Assembly (NCBI GenBank): GCA_964464625.1
Contig: CAYXKD010000056.1
Span: forward strand, 1 to 12,319
DNA: 12,319 nt
Origin: JAAZIN01 sp964464625
GTDB taxonomy: Bacteria; Bacillota; Dethiobacteria; DTU022
Direction: 5' to 3'
Part shown: one piece after another, positions 1 to 7,179 of the stretch
Numbering within the stretch: position 1 is the first letter of the stretch
Layout: the number at the start of each line of letters is the position of its first letter
The notes under the pieces: model-generated
Databases searched by the model: none
What the model was told of the DNA's origin: nothing
The model's input: only the letters and a program-made list of their open reading frames with translations
Program-made: the position numbers and the translations under genes

Positions 1-57
1 AGGTTAATCGCTTGGGAGAGGTTGTTCAGTTGATGATGGGGCGGGAGATGGAAGGGA
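1..57 (+). pseudogene. 5' fragment of a metallo-beta-lactamase-fold hydrolase gene
   Basis: Read from base 3, this fragment encodes VNRLGEVVQLMMGREMEG. It aligns without gaps to residues 4-21 of the intact MBL protein encoded at 7538-8341 (VNNYGEITQLMMGREMEG). The DNA at 27-55 is identical to 7571-7599 over 29 bases. Homology stops at about base 57, before any metal-binding motif. By comparison with the intact gene, the start codon should lie about 8-9 bases left of the window. The codons that follow belong, in another frame, to a permease, so this head cannot make a functional hydrolase. It is either a true gene remnant made by deletion or recombination, or an assembly chimera. Confidence 0.7.
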
Positions 58-438
58 ACGCTTCTGTCATCTCTTTACACCGCCTCGCTCATGGGCGCAC
101 CGCCGGTGGGGCCGGTGATCTGGAGCGCAGCCTTGATGGTGCTCTACCTGGAGCTCATACTGGCGATCACTCTCAGCGCCTCGGCGCTTTTACGGGGGCA
201 GATCGCCGCCGGCGGGGTTGCCTTTGCCGCCATGATGCTGCTCTGGCTGCCGCAGCTTTTTTTCGATCAGACAGCTGCGGGGAAATATATGCCCTACCGG
301 CTGAATTCACTCATCCCGGAGCTGCTGAAAGGGAGCGCTGCTCCGGCGGATATCCTGCCGGCGTTGCCGGCGCCTCTTATGGTGGCCGCTGCCTTTCTCC
401 TTGCTGCTGTGCTCTCTTTTCGCCGTGCAGAGCTATAA
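57..438 (+). pseudogene. C-terminal remnant of an ABC-2-type transporter permease
   Basis: The frame from about base 57 to the TAA at 436-438 encodes roughly 126 residues. They include hydrophobic segments LILAITLSASALL, GGVAFAAMMLLWLPQLFF and PLMVAAAFLLAAVLSF, and end in the basic tail RRAEL. The loop MGAPPVGPVIWSA and the segment order resemble the C-terminal half of ABC-2 family membrane subunits, which pair with a separate ATPase to export lipids, drugs or peptides. The N-terminal half and any start with a ribosome site are missing, because the sequence upstream is the out-of-frame MBL fragment. An internal ATG at 91 opens this frame but has no convincing Shine-Dalgarno. The permease assignment rests on hydrophobicity and motif recall, so the family is moderately sure and the substrate unknown. 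Confidence 0.6.
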
Positions 439-441
439 ATT

Positions 442-485
442 GAAGAGCTGCTGTGACAGGAGATCCGGCCCCGGTTTTGCTCTTC
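442..485. terminator. Weak inverted repeat between convergent units
   Basis: GAAGAGC (442-448) is complementary to GCTCTTC (479-485). The 30-base interior contains smaller self-complementary stretches (CTGTGACAG and CCGGCCCCGG). It lies between the permease remnant (+) and the end of the importer operon (-), where a shared terminator would be expected. The loop is long and neither side has a clean T-tract (AATTTAT on the minus strand), so the call is weak. Confidence 0.25.
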
Positions 486-508
486 ACAAATACCGTTTAT
501 TCCACAGT

Positions 509-1564
509 TTAATTGCGGCGGCGCAGAAGAATAAACAGGAGTGCTGCAATGAAGACAGCGATCAGAACAATAGCGGTAATTGCAAGGTAATTAATTTTAT
601 TGTTACCCGGATCTTGCTCTTCCCCAATGATGTCATCAAGAGTTCCTGCTATTGTCTTACCTGTTGATATCTCGTAAATTCCTACACAGGTGCTATGCTC
701 CACCTGGATATAGGCGGCATCTTTTCTGTAAACATGGTAGTCCAGTACTCCCAGTGCTGATTCTGGAATGGAAAGTTGGCCCAGTACATTTTTATCTGCA
801 TCCAGCACGTATACTTTAGAGGCCCATTCCCCTTCTGTACTGATATCCCAGACTCCCCACCAATCTTTTCCGTATTGACCATTGTCTATTTGGGCCCGAA
901 TTTTGCGGTCCTCATTCGCGATTTTTGTAAAAATGATGTGAGCGCTTTCAATCCGGCGGTCTTCCAAATTTTCTTCTGTTATCTCTTCCGGCAAAGGGTC
1001 CCCTGTTTGTGTTTCCGGGGAGGGATCTTCTTCATCGGCGGTTTTCGTGGGAGGTATCTCTTTGGTGCTACTTTCTTTAGGCTCTTCGGCGTTTTTGGAT
1101 CTGTCCCCTTCGGTCACTTGCTCACTGTCACTGTCATGGCCGCCTTGTTGGGTCTCGCTCTCATTTTCTTCGTCAGGGTAATAAAGCGCCGGAAAATACT
1201 TGTCACTTTCGGCGCCGGAAGCCTGGGTTACGACAATATATTTAAAGCCATGCTCCAGGTAGGAGCTGTAGTCGACACGGCCGTTAACTGACTGCGGTAC
1301 CTCAATTGTGCCAAGCAGTTTTCCATCTGCACTGTGCGCCCTGACCGTTGCTTCCCATTCATCATTGCTGTCGGTGGCAATAGGCCATTTCTGGTCCGGG
1401 CCTATCCATGTGCTGTAGGTGCTGACAATGACAACATTTTTCCCCTCTATTTGAGCAAAATGATAGGCGGTATTCTCTGCTGGCCCGGACCAGGCATATG
1501 CAGCCGCAGGACAAAGGCAGGCCAAAGCAGTGAGCAAAATAAGAGTGCTTACTTTAATTCTCAT
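509..1564 (-). CDS. Secreted two-domain surface protein A, membrane-tail anchored
   Basis: This 351-residue protein is exported and held at the outer membrane face. It has a signal peptide (residues 1-24, likely cleaved after AYA), domain 1 (about 30-130), an acidic Ser/Thr/Pro/Glu-rich linker (131-205), domain 2 (about 207-300), a C-terminal membrane segment (about 326-347) and a final RRRN. No LPxTG-like signal is present. The two domains are copies of each other: W70 to DYSSY ending at Y102, and W247 to DYHVY ending at Y279, both spaced 32 residues, with a V/I-P-x-S step before each. The same domain occurs twice in the protein at 6104-7015. It is the last gene of the importer operon, 59 nt after the binding protein, and GGGGGA precedes its ATG. 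The family is not recognised. I infer a wall-side ligand-capture role from position only; no catalytic motif is visible. Confidence 0.85.
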   Translation of the reverse strand: MRIKVSTLILLTALACLCPAAAYAWSGPAENTAYHFAQIEGKNVVIVSTYSTWIGPDQKWPIATDSNDEWEATVRAHSADGKLLGTIEVPQSVNGRVDYSSYLEHGFKYIVVTQASGAESDKYFPALYYPDEENESETQQGGHDSDSEQVTEGDRSKNAEEPKESSTKEIPPTKTADEEDPSPETQTGDPLPEEITEENLEDRRIESAHIIFTKIANEDRKIRAQIDNGQYGKDWWGVWDISTEGEWASKVYVLDADKNVLGQLSIPESALGVLDYHVYRKDAAYIQVEHSTCVGIYEISTGKTIAGTLDDIIGEEQDPGNNKINYLAITAIVLIAVFIAALLFILLRRRN

Positions 1565-1623
1565 CCTATCTTCCCCCAGTATTTATTTGGCGGTTCATTC
1601 AAAAAGGCCTGGTATACTGTTCA

Positions 1624-2733
1624 TCATTCGAAACGGATGGTCCCGAAGCAGCCGTATCTTTCCGCTGTTTCTTTATATAGAGCTGCTCCCAGCATTTTGA
1701 CGGTTATTTCATCGAATTTTTCTGCAGGATCTATGTCCAAGAATGCCCCGGGGTAGAGCACTTTGCCGATATAATAGGTGTTGGCAAGGGCAATTTCCAG
1801 GTTCGTGTAGTAATAGTTGTACGGCAGTAAACGGTGGACATTTCTCTCGGAAAATGCGCTCAGCTGTGCGTAATAACCGGGCATATCATCGTAATTTTTC
1901 TTCACGATATGAAGGCCTCCTGCATCCAGGAAGATAATATCGGGATCAAGCTCCAGTAATTTCTCTTTATCCAGGACAGCATGGCTGTCAATACCGGCAG
2001 CATCGACAACATTAATCGCCTGGAGGGCATTAAAAAGCGCATAATTACCTGTTGTGCTCTCGATCCCGAACATTCCCCCCATAGAGTGCGCCCCCAGGTA
2101 AACTGTTTTTTGGGAACCTTCGGGTATTCCCGATGTGCGGTTGAGCAGATCTGTTTTGGCATCTTCAAGGAAATTTACAATTTCCCGGGCCCTCTCTTCA
2201 TTGCCTGTTACCTTTCCGATCAGCATGATAGAGTTACCGATGGCCGGATCAAAGAGTTCGGTTTCACCGTAACTTAAAGCGACAACAGGTATGCCGGTTT
2301 TCTCCTGCAGCTCTTCAACTTCTTTAATTTCGTAGTTGTACATGGTGAAGATCACCTCTGCACCGGCCAGTGTCAATCTTTCAGCATCGGGGGTATTTCC
2401 AGGGCCGCCAAAACCGATAACAGGGTAGTTTTTAAGGTGCATGTTGGCTTGCAGATAGGGCTTTCCACTTGTTTCCGTGGCAACTTCAAAGTTTTCGACG
2501 CCAACGAGCCTTGTTGTATCGGCGACATAACAATACAGGCGAAGTGCTCCCGGACCGATGGCGGCAAATTTATCAGCATTAACGGGGATATCAACTTTAC
2601 GTCCCAAAGCATCTACAATCTGGATCGTCTCTAAAATTTTATCGCTACCGGCGCCTCCCGGCCCCTTTGGGATGCAGCCGGACAGGGTAAGTATAGTGGC
2701 GATTGCGAATATGACAAGAATACTCCTTTTCAT
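1624..2733 (-). CDS. Lipoprotein substrate-binding protein of a FecBCD/BtuFCD-type importer
   Basis: A 369-residue extracellular binding protein. A lipoprotein signal peptide ends in the lipobox LSGC, so C20 would be lipidated and anchor the protein in the membrane. The mature part opens with TIQIVDALGRKVDIP, the usual start of class III (FecB/BtuF/TroA-fold) binding proteins, and contains typical helix-linked lobes such as LTLAGAEVIF and LLELDPDIIFLD. Class III proteins carry ferric siderophores, haem, cobalamin and, in MolA, molybdate. The C-terminal stretch rich in Tyr (LLPYNYYYTNLEIAL) may line the ligand cleft. AAGGAG lies 10 nt before the ATG. The gene starts 14 nt after the ATPase stop, and the permease is next upstream, so this is one importer. 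The ligand cannot be read from sequence; FmdE and methyltransferase neighbours favour a metal-related compound. Confidence 0.9.
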   Translation of the reverse strand: MKRSILVIFAIATILTLSGCIPKGPGGAGSDKILETIQIVDALGRKVDIPVNADKFAAIGPGALRLYCYVADTTRLVGVENFEVATETSGKPYLQANMHLKNYPVIGFGGPGNTPDAERLTLAGAEVIFTMYNYEIKEVEELQEKTGIPVVALSYGETELFDPAIGNSIMLIGKVTGNEERAREIVNFLEDAKTDLLNRTSGIPEGSQKTVYLGAHSMGGMFGIESTTGNYALFNALQAINVVDAAGIDSHAVLDKEKLLELDPDIIFLDAGGLHIVKKNYDDMPGYYAQLSAFSERNVHRLLPYNYYYTNLEIALANTYYIGKVLYPGAFLDIDPAEKFDEITVKMLGAALYKETAERYGCFGTIRFE

Positions 2734-2747
2734 AATACCAGCGCTCC

Positions 2748-3521
2748 TTACTGCCTGACTGTTGGCTCATCCATTGGAATAATAACGGGAACCCCGTTAT
2801 GGTTAATAATCGCTGCAGATATTCCATAGACATGACGGATGTTACTAGATGTCAAGATTTCCTTTCCGCCAGCGGCAAATATTTTACCTTCTTTAAGCAT
2901 GATAAACTTGTTGGCAAAACGAACGGCCAGGTTCAAGTCATGCATAGTCACGATTGCTGTCACCTGTTTTCCGGAGACAATCTGTTCTATCGTTTTCATG
3001 ACATCGATCTGGTTTTTAATGTCCAGGTTGCTTGTGGGTTCGTCGAACAGTAAAACCTGCGGTTCCTGCGCCAGGATCCTGGCGATCGTTACTTTTTGTG
3101 TTTCTCCTCCGCTTAATTGGGTCACTGGTCTGAGGGCAAAGTCGTTCAGCTCCAGTTCGTCCAAAGCGTGCTCAACCACCTCGAGATCCTGTCGCGTGGC
3201 TTCCCAGATTATATACGGTCTACGTCCCAGCAAAATCGCATCAAATACGGTAATATCTGCAAACTGGCTGCTTTGCGGCACATAACCGATTATTTGCGCC
3301 AGTTTTTTCTTTGAAAGGTTCCGGATATCCTGTCCCTGAATATAGATATTTCCGGCCTGATACTTCAAGATTCGATTCAAAGTTTTAAGAAGTGTTGTTT
3401 TCCCGGCACCGTTTGTCCCCAGGATAGCTACCAAGTCGCCCTTACCGGCGGCAAAGGTGATCTCTTTCAACACCGGTGCCTGCGGATAACTAAATTTCAA
3501 ATTGCTTACCTGAAGGATCAT
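2748..3521 (-). CDS. ABC transporter ATPase, FepC/BtuD type
   Basis: A 257-residue cytoplasmic ATPase that powers the importer. All nucleotide-binding motifs are intact: Walker A GTNGAGKT (35-42), Q-loop Q83, signature LSGGE (136-140), Walker B VLLFDE (156-161) with catalytic E161, D-loop NLD (165-167) and switch H194. Length and motif spacing match FepC/BtuD subunits, which bind FecCD-type permeases. Its ATG overlaps the permease stop in an ATGA (4-nt overlap), showing translational coupling, and its stop is 14 nt before the binding-protein gene. The C-terminal tail after the switch region (about 60 residues) is standard for the family. Family assignment is secure; substrate specificity is set by the partner proteins. 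Confidence 0.95.
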   Translation of the reverse strand: MILQVSNLKFSYPQAPVLKEITFAAGKGDLVAILGTNGAGKTTLLKTLNRILKYQAGNIYIQGQDIRNLSKKKLAQIIGYVPQSSQFADITVFDAILLGRRPYIIWEATRQDLEVVEHALDELELNDFALRPVTQLSGGETQKVTIARILAQEPQVLLFDEPTSNLDIKNQIDVMKTIEQIVSGKQVTAIVTMHDLNLAVRFANKFIMLKEGKIFAAGGKEILTSSNIRHVYGISAAIINHNGVPVIIPMDEPTVRQ

Positions 3522-4612
3522 GCCCGGCGTCCCTTTCGGTTCCTGATCAGCAAATATATAAACATGGGCCCGCCCAAAAGGGAGGTCACAGCGCCTACGG
3601 GAAGCGTAATGGGCGATATAACAGTTCTGGCCAGTGTATCGGATAACAATAGAATGATGACCCCGGCGAGGGCAGAGGCGGGGATCAGGTGTCTGTAGTC
3701 GGATCCGATGACTCTGCGCATTATCTGGGGGCCTATGAGACCTATGTACCCGATCATGCCCAGGAAAGAAACAGACACAGATGTAACGAGGGCTGCTGTC
3801 AACAGACCGGAAAGCCTGATATAATCCGTGGAAACGCCGAGGCTTTTGGCGTACTCTTCCCCGCTGTCAAGTGCATTGTAATCCCACCGGTGGTAGTAAA
3901 AAAACCCCAGGGCCAGGGCGGTCGGTACTGCCATGATCGCGATTTCTTTCCAAGAGGCCCTTCCCAGGTCGCCAAAGGTCCAGAAGAGAGCGGAGGTAAC
4001 CTCGATATCGGTTGCAAAGTATTGCAAAATCGAAATTGCAGCCATGCAGATTGCTCCCAGAGCAACTCCGGCCAGGATGATCGCTTCGGGTGAGAGACCC
4101 TGGATTCTGGCCAGGCTGAGCAAAACAAGGATAGCGCCAATGGAACAGAGGAAGGCCAGCAGCGTGGTCAGATAAGGACTGCTGATTTCGATAGCGCCAT
4201 CGCCGCTGCTGATGACTTTTCCGGCTCCGAAGATGATTATGGCGATATTGGCGCCGAGCGCAGCTGCATTGCTGATGCCCAGGACATAGGGGTCGGCCAG
4301 GGGGTTTCTCAGCGTGTTCTGCATGACACACCCCGAGATGGAGAGACCGGAGCCGGCGATAAGCGCCGCACAAACACGTGGCATGCGTATACCCCAGATG
4401 ATTATTGTTTCATTGTCATTACCATATCCCAGGATAGTTCTTAACAGATCCGGAAGTTTCAGACGAGCCGCTCCCGAATTGACAGCAATTAAAAAGAAAA
4501 CAACAGTTAGCAGGGCCAAGCAGGACAGGATTGCCCATTTTTTCTTCTGGTGGGTGTAGTAGGCAACTGCCCCGCTTTGCGAGGCCTTCTCCCTTTTCAA
4601 ATCCAGGTGCAT
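3518..4612 (-). CDS. FecCD/BtuC-type ABC permease
   Basis: A 364-residue polytopic membrane protein forming the homodimeric channel of the importer. A roughly 30-residue charged N-terminus (MHLDLKREK...) precedes the first membrane segment (WAILSCLALLTVVFFLIAV). FecCD hallmarks follow: RMPRVCAALIAGSGLSISGCVMQNTLRNPLADPYVLG near residues 80-115, then several membrane segments, GYIGLIGPQIMRRVIG (the coupling-helix region, usually GLIVPHIAR, here with Gln in place of the common His) and LPVGAVTSLLGGPMFIYLL at the end. About ten membrane segments are expected. The gene begins only 3 nt after the FmdE stop, with just a weak GGTG ribosome site, so translation is probably coupled to the gene before it. 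Family call is secure. Confidence 0.95.
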   Translation of the reverse strand: MHLDLKREKASQSGAVAYYTHQKKKWAILSCLALLTVVFFLIAVNSGAARLKLPDLLRTILGYGNDNETIIIWGIRMPRVCAALIAGSGLSISGCVMQNTLRNPLADPYVLGISNAAALGANIAIIIFGAGKVISSGDGAIEISSPYLTTLLAFLCSIGAILVLLSLARIQGLSPEAIILAGVALGAICMAAISILQYFATDIEVTSALFWTFGDLGRASWKEIAIMAVPTALALGFFYYHRWDYNALDSGEEYAKSLGVSTDYIRLSGLLTAALVTSVSVSFLGMIGYIGLIGPQIMRRVIGSDYRHLIPASALAGVIILLLSDTLARTVISPITLPVGAVTSLLGGPMFIYLLIRNRKGRRA

Positions 4613-4615
4613 ATT

Positions 4616-5143
4616 TCACCAGCCTCTGGAGTAATCCTGAAAACAGTCAGGGCACAATTTCTTTCCACCTTGCAGGCGAATCATGTTTTCTGCTGTGTTC
4701 TCTCCGCATTGATCGCACTTTACGTTGCCAAAAATAAATGCTTTCTCCGGGGGCTTATAATCCAGCGCCTTGATCAAAAATATGCTTTCCGCCGGTGCTT
4801 CAAGAATGTACTCCTTGTTCCAACCAAGCTCTGTCGAGAGGTCCGGGTGCATTACAATGCGAACTGCCTTTTTTGTTTGCCTGTTGTAGAGCGACAGGGC
4901 CATCTTCCCGGTGGATCTATATAGAAGGTTTCCTTTTCCCAGCGTGCAGCCGGTGATCACCTGTACAGCATCAACGCTGCAGGCATCGTTCTCTATTTCA
5001 CAGACCAACTCTTCATCTTTAGCGCGGTCAAACTTGCTGCCGGTCCGTTCCAGGGCAATCAGGGATTGACGATAACCGATTGCAAGTCCGGCGCAAGAAT
5101 GCCCGTGAAATTCAACACACGAACTCCACAGCTCCGTATCCAA
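4616..5143 (-). CDS. FmdE-like protein with C-terminal zinc-ribbon
   Basis: A 175-residue cytoplasmic protein of the FmdE family (named for a protein of the molybdenum formylmethanofuran dehydrogenase operon). The FmdE core is clear: FHGHSCAGLAIG (12-23), with His and Cys residues likely to bind metal, and ENDACSVDAVQVITGCTLGKGNL starting near residue 51. A C-terminal four-cysteine ribbon follows: C143-x2-C146 and C164-x2-C167. The start is TTG at 5143, chosen because AGGAGG lies 9 nt upstream and the codon directly abuts the methyltransferase stop. The permease follows after 3 nt. The biochemical role of stand-alone FmdE proteins is not settled. Placement inside an importer operon suggests it handles the incoming metal or cofactor. 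I cannot tell whether the ligand is molybdenum, tungsten, iron, zinc or a tetrapyrrole. Confidence 0.88.
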   Translation of the reverse strand: MDTELWSSCVEFHGHSCAGLAIGYRQSLIALERTGSKFDRAKDEELVCEIENDACSVDAVQVITGCTLGKGNLLYRSTGKMALSLYNRQTKKAVRIVMHPDLSTELGWNKEYILEAPAESIFLIKALDYKPPEKAFIFGNVKCDQCGENTAENMIRLQGGKKLCPDCFQDYSRGW

Positions 5144-5989
5144 TTAAGACTCCCTCCTGCTAGAATTCAGGATTATTCCGTCGTTTCGCCATGCGATTGT
5201 GGTTATCGCAGTCTCGGTTTTCTCATAGACATAATTTTCATCGGCAACAGACTCTAGATAGTCCATGATCGCTTTCTCCTGTTCCTGATTAAGATCGTGA
5301 TAAATCTTCATCTTGTTAATATAAAATTCAGTTGCTTCATCCAGTGTTTTTTTCATCCTCCACTTGGTCTGAAAATGATGAATTTCAGGCAGCAGTCCCC
5401 GGTACCACAGGATGGCAAAAGAAATCATCATGCTTTCGTCGACGCTGTTTTTATCCCCAGAATGCCCGAGCAGCTCTGATAACTTAGCGGTTACAGAATC
5501 ATTCCTCCGTGTGGGTTTTGCCAAAAAACAGTATTTATTTGAAGAGGCGATCATTTTTTCAAAAGCAGACGTGTCGGCAATGGCCGGTGAATTGTGGGCG
5601 ATAACAAGATCAAAACGTTTTTCCCATCTTCTTTCGATCAGATCAACCCCTATCCAATCCGCACAGACAAAATCGATATTGTCCCTGTGGTTCTGGGCTG
5701 CATTGACCCTGGCATAGTCAAGCATCTCTGGGGAAATATCGACAGCGGTCACCTCTTTAACGCGCTCACTAAGGGGAATGGCATAGGTGCCGGTTCCGCA
5801 TCCGATGTCCATTACCCGCATCCCCTCGTCAAAGTCAACCGATGCATCGAGCAGTCTCAGGAACCCGTCTTTGTCCCAACGTGGTAAAGGAAATTTTCCG
5901 AACCGTCCGGCCATGTCCCTCCAAAAAGAGATATTGGACTGTTCACTTACCATTTCGGAACGCCATCTGTTTCTTAACGCCTCCAGCAT
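5144..5989 (-). CDS. Class I SAM-dependent methyltransferase
   Basis: A 281-residue soluble methyltransferase. Motif I is VMDIGCGTG (59-67), followed by VTAVDIS with the acidic D84 that normally binds the ribose of S-adenosylmethionine, and then DFVCADW and FDLVIAHNS for later motifs. The last 100 residues form a less familiar helical region that probably sets substrate choice. I use ATG 5989, not the upstream ATG at 6088, because AGGGGGG lies 5 nt before it, whereas the longer form would begin next to a perfect hairpin and add 33 unfamiliar residues. The stop is directly followed by the FmdE start. Sitting between surface protein B and FmdE in an importer operon, it may modify the imported ligand (chelator, tetrapyrrole or metal), but small molecules and proteins are both possible substrates. 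Confidence 0.9.
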   Translation of the reverse strand: MLEALRNRWRSEMVSEQSNISFWRDMAGRFGKFPLPRWDKDGFLRLLDASVDFDEGMRVMDIGCGTGTYAIPLSERVKEVTAVDISPEMLDYARVNAAQNHRDNIDFVCADWIGVDLIERRWEKRFDLVIAHNSPAIADTSAFEKMIASSNKYCFLAKPTRRNDSVTAKLSELLGHSGDKNSVDESMMISFAILWYRGLLPEIHHFQTKWRMKKTLDEATEFYINKMKIYHDLNQEQEKAIMDYLESVADENYVYEKTETAITTIAWRNDGIILNSSRRES

Positions 5990-6060
5990 AAAATCCCCCC
6001 TGTTATAACCAACCGGTAATGAAAGACAGATCCGCACAAGCCGGTCTTCCAATATGATTT

Positions 6061-6086
6061 GCACCCGACCTTTCCAGGTCGGGTGC
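6061..6086. other. Intercistronic perfect hairpin
   Basis: GCACCCGACCT (6061-6071) pairs with AGGTCGGGTGC (6076-6086) around the loop TTCC: 11 perfect base pairs. It lies 18 nt past the stop of surface protein B in the operon direction and about 70 nt before the methyltransferase start. No T-run follows on either strand, so it is not a standard intrinsic terminator. It could protect or process the transcript, or partly attenuate it, so that the wall protein is made in different amounts from the importer. Confidence 0.6.
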
Positions 6087-6103
6087 AAGAGAGGGATCGA
6101 AAA

Positions 6104-7015
6104 TCAGCGGGCCCGATCTGGACGGCAGCGAAACTGCAAGCAGATTCCTCCCGCCAGAAGGATCAAACTCAAGTAAAGTGACAACCCGTTAGCGGAAGCT
6201 GTAGACGGAAGGGCTTCATCTCCTTTACCGGTTTCCTGTTTACCTGGTTCCTGTTCCTGTCTGCCGGTTTCTTTTGTACCGGCCTCGCCATCTTTGTCTG
6301 TACTGCTCTCGCCATCTTCGTTGGTCCCATTCTCGGGTTCGGTAGATGCCGCATGGTAAACTTCAACTTCGAAAAACTGGCTGGAACTGCTGCCCTGGGT
6401 AACCCGGAGGTATTTTATCCCGGATTCAGCGTAGCAGGAATAGTCTGCAATACCATCCGCGCTGTCAGGGACGTCAACGGGGCCCAGCTCGTTTTTCTCT
6501 GCATCATAGGCCTCGACCTCAGAGGGCCAGCCATCGCCCCCCTCTGTTGAAACCGGATAACTCTGATCGGGCCAGACGGCATAGGTGGTCAGGCGGGCCT
6601 TGTTTTGGTTTTCCAGCTGCTCAAAGAGGAAAACCATATTCAGTATCTTCACATTTCGCGTATACTCGTTACCTTGGAAAACGACCTTGAGATAATTGAT
6701 CCCCGGTTTGATATAGGCACTGTAATCTACATAACCAGCAGCGCTTGCCGGTACAGCGATAGGGTCACCGATCTGGCTGTTGTCTTTCTTGTGTGCCGTG
6801 ACAACTGCATTCAGCGAGGGATCACTGTCATCAGTGCGGATCCAGTTTTCTCCTTCAGCGGTGCCGTAACTGATTCGGATTACATTATAGTATTCCGATT
6901 GAGTAAAGAAAACGTCAATGGACAAGGCCGCTGCCATAATTGGGAAACAGGCTACCGCCACTGACAGGATGGTAAGTAAAACAAGCGTCCGAGCAACCTT
7001 TTGCTTAAATTTCAT
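6104..7015 (-). CDS. Secreted two-domain surface protein B with LPSTA sorting signal
   Basis: A 303-residue exported protein and the first gene of the minus-strand operon. It has a signal peptide (residues 1-30, ending near AAA), two tandem copies of the domain also seen in surface protein A (about 31-124 and 126-218), a Glu/Gly/Thr/Lys-rich low-complexity spacer (about 221-265), then LPSTA (269-273), a hydrophobic stretch (about 277-296) and the basic tail RCRPDRAR. The last three elements in that order form a sortase-type wall-anchoring signal of the LPxTG class, with Ala in the fifth position. In the domains, DYSAY (97-101) and DYSCY (191-195) match DYSSY and DYHVY of protein A, each preceded by V-P-x-S. 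AAAGGAG lies 11 nt before the ATG. The domain family is unrecognised; wall-side ligand binding is inferred from context. Confidence 0.85.
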   Translation of the reverse strand: MKFKQKVARTLVLLTILSVAVACFPIMAAALSIDVFFTQSEYYNVIRISYGTAEGENWIRTDDSDPSLNAVVTAHKKDNSQIGDPIAVPASAAGYVDYSAYIKPGINYLKVVFQGNEYTRNVKILNMVFLFEQLENQNKARLTTYAVWPDQSYPVSTEGGDGWPSEVEAYDAEKNELGPVDVPDSADGIADYSCYAESGIKYLRVTQGSSSSQFFEVEVYHAASTEPENGTNEDGESSTDKDGEAGTKETGRQEQEPGKQETGKGDEALPSTASANGLSLYLSLILLAGGICLQFRCRPDRAR

Positions 7016-7089
7016 CCTGATATCATCTCCTTTATAAATTTGTGGAACCGGTACTCAGCAGGATAAAAAGGTGGCACTAAAACAAAAAT

Positions 7090-7112
7090 AGTAACACTTT
7101 TGTATTGTTATT
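7090..7112. promoter_or_regulatory. Candidate operator (inverted repeat) upstream of the importer operon
   Basis: AGTAACA (7090-7096) and TGTTATT (7106-7112) are inverted around 9 bases with one mismatch in seven. It lies 75-97 nt before the surface protein B start, in an AT-rich stretch where the promoter should be. On the minus strand one half overlaps TACTAT, a possible -10 box, although no good -35 is visible. A metal-responsive repressor would fit the operon, but this does not match a consensus I know. Confidence 0.25.
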
Positions 7113-7179
7113 CGCTGATTCTCTTTATTTTCCTTCTTGTGATGACAAAATATATTAATTCCTATCAAGTTACAGCATT

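Noticed and set aside
12..443. A 143-codon plus-strand frame beginning in the MBL fragment
   Set aside because: After codon 16 it runs through the permease remnant in the wrong frame and yields Arg/Gly/Ala/Ser-rich sequence without family features; it is open only because the DNA is GC-rich.
776..1291. A 171-codon plus-strand frame opposite surface protein A
   Set aside because: It has no ribosome site and lies opposite a gene with a clear signal peptide, duplicated domains and membrane anchor.
5990..6088. An upstream ATG (6088) extending the methyltransferase by 33 residues
   Set aside because: The longer start lacks a ribosome site and its first codons sit on the perfect hairpin; ATG 5989 has AGGGGGG at proper spacing.
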